64,000 nucleotides of DNA from Nocardia vinacea. GTDB taxonomy: Bacteria > Actinomycetota > Actinomycetes > Mycobacteriales > Mycobacteriaceae. The translations under genes and the position numbers were made by a program. Shown piece after piece: positions 53,601 to 62,600 of this stretch. Each line of letters starts with the position of its first letter. Positions within the stretch are counted from its first letter, which is position 1. Location of the stretch: the NCBI RefSeq assembly GCF_035920345.1, contig NZ_CP109149.1, positions 2,108,001 to 2,172,000 on the forward strand, written 5' to 3'. Under the pieces are notes generated by a model. The model searched no databases, had not been told where the DNA came from, and saw nothing but the letters and a program-made list of their open reading frames with translations.

Positions 53601-56600
53601 CGTCGATTCCCTCCCGCGACCAGGGCGTCGTCCGTCCGGGTGTGGGTTGCCGTGGGGTCTCGTCGTGTTCGTGTGGCCTGCTGCCGATCAGTCCACTCGA
53701 ACCATCCGAATCCGGCTCTACATGTGCGGGCAGATCGACCTCGAGATCCGGCGTGACCCGCGGCGGACGCCCCGTGGTCACGTACTCGTGGATCGCCCAC
53801 TGCGGCGACCCGACCGCCGCGCCATGAATGTCCGCCTCCGCGAACCCGACAGCGAGCGCTTCCACGTCGTTGAATACGGTCTTGGCTTCGTTACCGAAGG
53901 CGTACTCCGGCAGTCGAGCGAACCAGGTCCACCAGTGCTCGTCGATCAGGCCGAGACTCGACAGCTGTGAATGGGTCTGCGAGAGCACTTGTTGCAGATT
54001 TTTCGACAGCCCCTCCATGGCGTCGATCGCGTGCACGAACTCGTGCACGGCGTCGTGATGAAATGGCCTGTCGCCGACCGGATTCAAGCCGAACTCGAGC
54101 AACCGGATTCCGCGTTTGACAGCCTCTGTCGGCCTGGCCGCATCGCGCAGGCTGAACTGCATGCTCCGACCCGCCGTCGCGGGGTCCGCATCGTAGGACG
54201 TTCTGGCGCTGGTGCCCTCGGAGTCGGTGTAGTCGATGCGCAGTTCGCGAATGTTGGTCCGGCCCGGGAACCTGGTGAGCATCTCATCCAACCCACCGAG
54301 AATCTCCTCGACAACATGAGCAGGCACATCCGGATGATCGAATCCGGCCACCGCCACATGCGGATACATCAGGGTGAATGCCTCGACCAACCGAGCCTTG
54401 GCCCGCGCCTCTTTATCGAGCCCCGCGCGATGCATTATCTCGCCCCGGGTAAGCCCGGCATGCCGCTCAACCTGCGCCAACGCCGCCATATACCTACGAT
54501 GGATATCGAATAGCACCTCTCGATGTTCCTTGGGCATCGGAAATTTCGAGATCCACTCTTCGAGGTAGGACACCGCCTCCCGAATGGCCGCGACATCCCA
54601 CGTCGGCATAGCGTGGTCCAGCCACACCTCACGGCCGTCGACCCGCCACACGAACGACGACGCGAACACACCGGCGGGCGTCGCGTCGACGTCGGATCGG
54701 GCACGTCCGCCCATCACCTGGTTGTCGGCCACACTCCACTCGCGCGCCGTCCGGTGAGTCCTGGTCACCGCATCGAATAGGCCGAGCATCGTGGCCGAGG
54801 ACGAGCCGAGAACCTCCGGGTCCACACCCTCGACACTGTCCCCCGGCCGCCCCGGGGTGAGCTCCCGATAAATGCGGTCATCTTCCAGGTTCAGCATCGC
54901 GTGGGCGACCGGAGCACCCATGATGGCGGCGACCTCGGTCTGCAACACCTGCACAAGAGCGTCTATCGGATCGGCATAGGTTTCCATGAACACCCGCAGG
55001 CCATTGTCGAACGTCACCTCCTCGACCCGAATCCCTGGCGCCCCCTCTGCCGCAAAGCGTTCGGCCATACCGGAATTCAGTCCGGCCAGCACCAGCTCCT
55101 CGAAACCGGGACCTGCGAATGCGCGCTCCCCAGGCGAATCCTCGAACGGCCTGCTACCGATCAGCCCGCGCGGACCGCCATCATCCGCCGCCGGTCGGTT
55201 GCCGACGCGGCCGCCCGGTTTCGGGCTGCCTTCGCCCGGCTCCGCATCGCCGCTTCGCGCGGGTGGTTGATCCGGCTCGGCTCGCGTGGTCCACGGTGTC
55301 CGCGGTGCCGGGCTCTGTTCACTCGCCATCACATCCGCGGATCCTCGCCAAAGGTCCGACCGCCCGCCCGGACCGTCGTCGCCCGCCTCGGGATCACTGC
55401 TCCGTACCGGCAGCTGATCCTGCTCCGCCACCTCGGCCCCCGGGGTGAGTGCAGCCGGACTCTGCTCGCTCGCGGTCACCTCGCCCGGTCTGTCTGAGCC
55501 GAACGCATTGCGCAGTCGCGCAACAGAATCGGCGAGAACCTCGGCCGCGTCCGTGGCCTGCAACCCCAGTCGCTCGGCAGCACCGGCCAAGGGCTCGCCC
55601 TCCACCAGATGCAGTGTCACCAACCGCTCCGCGGTGCCAGGGTCGGGCATATCGGCCAACGCAGCACGAACTGTTGCCGCGAAATCGGTATCGGAAAATC
55701 CCGTAAGAGCAGCCGGATCGGCCAATTCCCGATGCACGGTGGGCCGAGTCAGAATTTCCCGTGCCAACACGACATCGGCCATCTTCAAGCGCGTCGCACG
55801 CGCAATCTCCGTGTCATCGAGTGCCTCACCCGCGGAAATCATTCTCCTGATCTGCGCTCTTACCGTGATGACTTTCCGCAGGGTACGACTGTCGAGATCC
55901 GGCAACCCGCGCGCGACGAGATATCGGAGCATTGCTTCGCTACCACTGGCCCAGGCATGGGCGGCGAACGACGTGTAGGGGACATGGGTGTCGATCGCGC
56001 TCAGAATTCCCATCCACGCGGCCTGCACGGCCTCATCGCGGATCTCCGGAGCTTGACGACGCGCCAACGCATTCGGAACCCACGCAAATCTGGCGCAGAT
56101 CTCGTCACGGATCTCCCGTTCCTCCGGTGAACCCACCCGGCTGACGACATATCGATTGAACAGATCTTCTTCGTCTCGATCACCGGACCGCCCGAAACGA
56201 CCCATATCGTAGAATCGCTCGACAGCCTCCAGCAACACGTCACCACCGACACTCAACGCCCCACAGAGCTGCCGAAACTTCCTCAGCCGCAGACGAAACC
56301 GTTGGTTTTCGATTTGGTAAATGGAGTTCTGAGGCATCCGCGTTCGGCGCGCAAGCTCGGCCCCCGACATACCCGCGTGATTGCGCAGAGCCGCGATCCA
56401 GCTTCCGGGCAGCCCAGGGTCGTGCGCGGCGGGTTCGATATCGAGATTGATATCCGAATAGAAATGACGGGCGGCGGCGTGCAGCGGTTCGTCACCGACC
56501 CCAAGCGCGTCGCAGATCCGCCGGAATACCGCGAATCTTGGCCTGTTCCTTCCGGATTCGATCCTGGAGAGATGACCCGAGCCGGAACCGATCGCCTTCG

Positions 56601-59600
56601 CGACCTCGCTCCGGTTCATGCCCCGGTGGTGCCGCAGCGCCATGAACCAACTACCGGGCGACGCGGGATCGTGCGCGGCGGGGTCGGGATCGAGATTGAT
56701 ATCCGAATAGAAATGGCGAGCGGCGGCGGCGAGTACTTCCGGCGCAACTCCCAGTGCCTGGCAGATCCGCCAGAAGACGAACGAATTCGGAGTGTGTCCG
56801 CCCTCGATTCGGCTGACAAGTGTTTCGGGCATGCCTGCGGTCCGTTCCAACTCGGGCTGAGACACGTCCCGGTCATAGCGCAGAGCCGCAATCCAGTTTC
56901 CGGGCAACCGAGGGTCGTGCGCGGCGGGGTCGAGGTCGAGGTCGAGACCCCCGTAGAAATGGTCAGCCGCCTCGGCGAGCGCTTGCTGCTCCACACCTAG
57001 AACTCGCGTAATCCGCAAGAACAGACCAGGCCGCGGAGCCTCCCTGTTGTTCTCGTAGACCCGGATTCGCACCGGGTCCACACCGACCGCGTGTGCGAGG
57101 TCCGACTGTGTCATGCCCTTGCTGTTACGAACAGCGCGCAACCAGTTACCCAGCGAATCATGGGCAGCCGCACCGGTGTCCAGCACGACATCCGAATAGA
57201 ACCGTCGGACGGCGTCGGTCAGTGCCTCGCCCTCGAGCCCGAGTGCTCGGCAGATCCGTTGAAAGGCGCCGATCCGCGGCTTCCGCTGCCCGCTCTCGAT
57301 AGTAGACAGTGCGCTGTTCGCCAGGCCCGCCGCTTGCGTGAGCTGTTTCCGCGTCATCCCCCGCTCGAGCCGCAACGCCTTGATCCACGCACCCCGCGCG
57401 GCAGCCGAGTGCGGATCGTCCTCATGTGGTCTGCTCCCGATCAGATCACTCGGACCTCCACCTTCACCCCCGGTCCGTCGGCTGTCGGTGCCATCGGGTT
57501 CGGCATCGCTGCCGCGTATTGTCGGCTGATCCGGCTCAGCCTTCATCTGGTTCCCCGGTGTCGGATCCTGTTCGCTCGCGGTCACCTCGGCGGAGCCATG
57601 CGGATCGAACACATAACGCAGCCGTGCGACACACTCGGCGAGAACCTCACCCGCCGACGCGACCGTCAACCCCAACCGCGCGGCCACGTCGGCCAACGGC
57701 TCACCCTCCACCAGATGCAGCATCACCAACCGCGCAGCGGTATCAGGTTCAGCCAAATCCGCCAGCGCAGCGCGAACTGTCGTCACGAAATCGGTATCGG
57801 AAAACCCTGTAGTAGCGGCCGGATCGGCTACGTCTCGACTCAGCTCTCCATCTTTGCCCTGGACCGGCGCATTCAATTGCGCGGCGGGCCGAGCCAGAAT
57901 CTCCCGCGCCAACACGACATCGGCCACCGGGTAACTCACCGCGCGCGCAATCGCCGCATCGTCGTGAACCTCGCCCGCGGCAACCATCCGGTCGATCTGC
58001 GCTCTGACTGTGCTGACTTTCTTCAGGGTGGGATTGTCGAGATCCGGGAACGCGCGCGCGAGATGGTATCGGAGAATTGCTCTCCTACCGCCGCCCCAGG
58101 CATGGGCGGCGAACGACGCGGAGGGGACGTGGCTGTCGATCGCGCTCAGAATCCCCATCCACGCGGCCTGCACCGCCTCATCGCGGATATCTGGAGATTC
58201 ACGACGCGCCAACGCATCCGGAACCCACGCAACCGTGGCGCAAATCTCGTCCCGGATCGTCTTCTCCTCAGACGAACCCACCCGGCTGACCACATATCGA
58301 TTGAAAAGAGCTACTTCCTCCCGGTCACCGGAGCGCTCATAGCGACCCGCATAGAATTGCTCGACCGCCTCCAGCAACGCATCGCCACCCACACCCAACG
58401 CCCCACAGAGCTGCCGCAATCTCCGCACCGGCGGAAAACGCGTTCCGAGTTCGACGGCGGAAATGTAGGGTTGGGACATTCGCGCCCGACGCGCAAGCTC
58501 TTTCTGCGTCATCCCGCGTTCGAGTCGCAACTCCTTGATCCAACCACCCAGCAATGTGTGCGGAGGGGGATTGATATCGAGGGGATAGAAGTGGCGGGTG
58601 GCGGCCCGTAGGAGTTCGTCACCGACCCCCAGCACGTCGCAGATCCGCCGGAACAGCGCGAATTCCGGCCTGTTCCTTCCAGATTCGATATGAGACAAAT
58701 CCGAGCCCAACCCGATCGCCTTCGCAACCTCGCTTCCGGACATGCCCTGATCGTGTCGCAGCGCCATGAACCAGCTACCGGGTAACGCTGGATCGTGCGC
58801 GGCGGGATCGATATTGGGATTGACACCTCGATAGAAATGGCGAACGGCGGCGGCGAGTACTTCCGGCGCAACTTCCAGCGCCCGGCAGATCTGACGGAAG
58901 ACCATGAGTTTCGGAGTGTGTCCACGCTCGATTCGACCGACAGATTGTTTCGGTACTCCCGCGGTCCGGGCCAGCTCGGCCTGAGACATGTCCCGGTCAT
59001 AGCGCCACGCCGCAATCCAACTTCCGGGCAACCGCGGGTTGTGCGCGGCGGGGTCGAGACCGAACTCGATATCCCGATAGAACTCGCGAGCCGCCTCCGC
59101 AAGCGCTTGCTGCCCTACCTCCAGAACTCGCGCAATCCGCAAGAACAGACCAGGCAGCGGGTACACGCCATTCTCTATTTCCGTGATGCTCGTCGGCGCT
59201 ATATCGACTGCGCGTGCGAGATCCGCCCTGGTCATACCCTTGCTGTTACGAAGAGCCGCCACCCAGCCACCCAGCGAATCATGGGCGGCCACAGCGGTTC
59301 CCACCTCGACGTCCCGATAGAATCTCCGGATAGCGTCGGTCACCGCCTCGCCATCGAGCCCGAGTGCCCGGCAGATCTGCTGAAAGTTGCCGAGCCGTGG
59401 CTTCGATTTCCCGCTCTCGATAGTGGATAGCGCGCTATTCGTCAGGCCCACGGCTTGCGCGAGCTGTTTCTGCGTCATCCCCCGCTCGAGTCGCAACGCC
59501 TTGATCCACGCACCCCGCGCGGCATCCGAGTGCGAATCGTCCTCATATGGCCTGCTGCCTATCAGCCCACTCGGGCCGGCCGAATCCGGATGATCCTCAT

Positions 59601-62600
59601 GCGGCGGTAGATCGACCTCGAGATCCGGCGTGACCCGCGGCAGCCGACCAGTGGTCACGTACTCATGAATCGCCCATTGCGGCGAACCGACCGCCGCGCC
59701 GTGAATGTCCGCCTCAGCGAACCCGACAGCGAGCGCCTCCGCATCGTTGAGTACCGTCTTGGCTTCGTTGACGAAGGCGTACCTCGGCAGTCGCGTGAGC
59801 CAGGTCCACCAGGACTCCCCGATCAGGCCATCTCGCGACAGCTGTTGCCAGATCTGCGACAGCATCCACTGCAGGTTCTTCGACAGCCCCTCCACGGCAT
59901 CGATCGCATGTACGAACCCGTGCACCGCGTTGTGATGAAACGGCCGGTCACCGACCGGATTCAAGCCGAACTCGAGAAACCGGATTCCGCGTTTTACAGT
60001 CTGTGCCGGGTTGGCCGCATCGCGCAGGCTGAACCGCATACTCAGGGTCCGGCCCGCCGCTGCGGGGTCCGCATAGTTATGCGTTCTGGGGCTGGTGGCC
60101 TCCCAGTCGGTGTAATCGATCCGCAGTTCGCGGATATTGGTCCGGCCCGGGAATCTGGTGAACATCTCATCCAGCCCACCCAGGATCTCCTCGACGACAT
60201 CGGCGGGCACGTCCGGATGGTCGAACCCCACCACCGTGACGTGCGGATAGTTCAGAGTGAACACCTCGACCAACCGCGCGTTGGCCTGCGCTTGCGCATC
60301 GAGCCCGGCGCGATGCACTCGCTCGCCGAAGGTATGCACGGCGTGCCGCTCGACCTGCGCCAGCGCTGCCAGGTACTCACCGTGGATATCGAGCAGCGCC
60401 GCTCGATATTTCTCGGGCATCGGAAAATTAGAGATCCAGGTATCGAGGTGCGAGACCTGCTCCCGAATGGCCGCGACCTCCCCCGTCGGCATGGCGTGGT
60501 CCAACCACACCGGACGACCGTCGATACGCCGCACGAACAACGACGCGAACACACCGGCATGGGTGGCGTCGACGTCGGATCCGGAACGTCCGCCCATCAC
60601 CTCGTTATCGGCCACACTCCACTCTCGCGCCGTCCGATGCGTCCCGGTCACCGCATCGAACAAGCCGAGCCGCAGGGCCGAGTCCGAGCCCAGAACCTCC
60701 GGGTCCACCACCTTGACGCTGTCCCCAGGTCGCCCTCGTGTGATTTCCCGATAAACGCGGTCGTCTTCCAGATTCAGCATCGCATGGGCAACCGGAGCAC
60801 CCATCGTGATGGCGAGTTTGGTCTGCAATACCTGCACCAGCGCGTCCATCGGTTCGGCATACGTCTCCTTGAACACCCGCACGCCGTTGTCGAACGTCAA
60901 TTCCTCGACCCGCACCCCCCGCGCATCCTCAACCACGAACCGTTCCGCAATACCGGATTCCAGCCCCGCCAGCACCAACTCCTCGAACTCCGGACCAGCA
61001 AACGCACGCTCACCAGGCGAATCCTCGAACGGCCTGCTGCCGATCAGTCCACCGGGACTACCGTTCCGGCCGGTCGCCGGTCGGTTGTCGAATCGCTCGT
61101 CGTCCCCGGCGCGGGACCATGCGCCGCTGTCATCGGCAAATGCTGTGCCGGTCATCAGCGGGTCCCGGGACGGTGCGAACTCGATGCGGGTACCACCGAT
61201 AACGGCCTCCCGCACCGCGGGATCGGATTCCATCGCGAGCTCGATTTCACTATGGGTCAGCCAGCGGGCATCCGTGATGTGCCTCGCGTCGACACCCGCA
61301 ATGAACCGCTCGGACGCATCGACCGCCACCATGCCGGTTTCCGCGATCCGCGACGGACCCACGGCATGCACATCCAACTCCACCGCCTCGAGTGCGGACG
61401 GCAGCCGCCACACGCCCCGCCTGCCGTCGCGGAAGACCTCCTTGACCATCAGGAACCGCTCGACTCCGGTGGCATCGACATGCCTGGCCAGCACGTCGGC
61501 GGCCGGTGACCGGACACCGGGAAAACGTTTACCGAGAAGCTCGATGATGTCCTCGCCGGAGGGACCGTCCGGAATAAGGGAGTCGGGAGGCGTGCCGAAG
61601 ACCTGGGCCAGTTCGTTGTCCAGTTGTTCGGTGAGGGCAGCGAGCCTGGTTTCGTGGTGGTGAGCCTGGTCGGTGACGCGGGCGACCATGGTGAGTTCGC
61701 CGAATGCCGTCGCCCATCTCCTGGTGTTCCCGTCAGAGAATTGCCGATAGTCGTCCAGTTCCTGCCGACTCAGCTGCGCCGGGTCGCGGCCGACGGCGGC
61801 ACCGAGTTCTGCCGTCGCCACATCGAGCAGGCTGTCGAGCCGGGTTCGGCTGGTCGAGCCAGGACGAAGGTCGAACCACACCAGTCCGTGAAAGTTGCAG
61901 GCTTTCTGGAGACCAGCGGTGTCGATCGCGTCGAGAGCATCCTCATGGACCTCCAGCTCCGCAGTCAGCGACTCCAGGCGGTCGGCCAACGCCCCCCGAA
62001 CCCTGGCCGCGTCGTCGGCCGGTTCATCGCGTCCCAGCGCTGCGCTGCGCTGCTCATCGGCACGAAGCTGCCCCGCCAGCTCGTCGAAGCAACCGAGACG
62101 CCAGGCCAGCAACGCGATACGGTCGGCGCTCTCCAGGACCCCGCGGCTCACCACGAACCGTTCTGCGGCCGAATGCACCACGCCGGGTGGGTGGCGGTGC
62201 GCGTCGCCGACGCTCGTCCACCCCATCAGCTCATCGACGTACAGGTCGCGCTCGGTCGGATTCCGCAGCATGCGGCGCTGATTGAGCTGTGCCCACACCC
62301 GCCGCCGACGCGAGTCGGCGGCAAGCTCGTCGGGACGCAGCCGCAGCAACTCGGCCAGCCGATGCCGATCGACGACCTGCCGAGTCGCCCAGTCCAGCAG
62401 CACCGAAGAACCCGGCTGCAGGGCCGTCGACAACGGCGCCCCGAACACAGCACTCAGCCAGTTCCCCGCGACGCTGTGGTACTGCCCGGTGCGATGCCGG
62501 TAGCGCTCATAAGCCGATCCCGACACCCCTTCCGTCGGCCGCGCTCCGATCAGGCCGTCCGGGAAATCCTCGCCACGCACACCTGTCGATTCGCCATCGA

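Noticed and set aside
56400..59050. Regularly spaced DNA similarity of about 240-260 bp (repeated GTGCGCGGCGGG)
   Set aside because: Considered as a CRISPR or minisatellite. The spacing and degeneracy follow tandem XRE HTH domains at protein level, so it is coding repetition.
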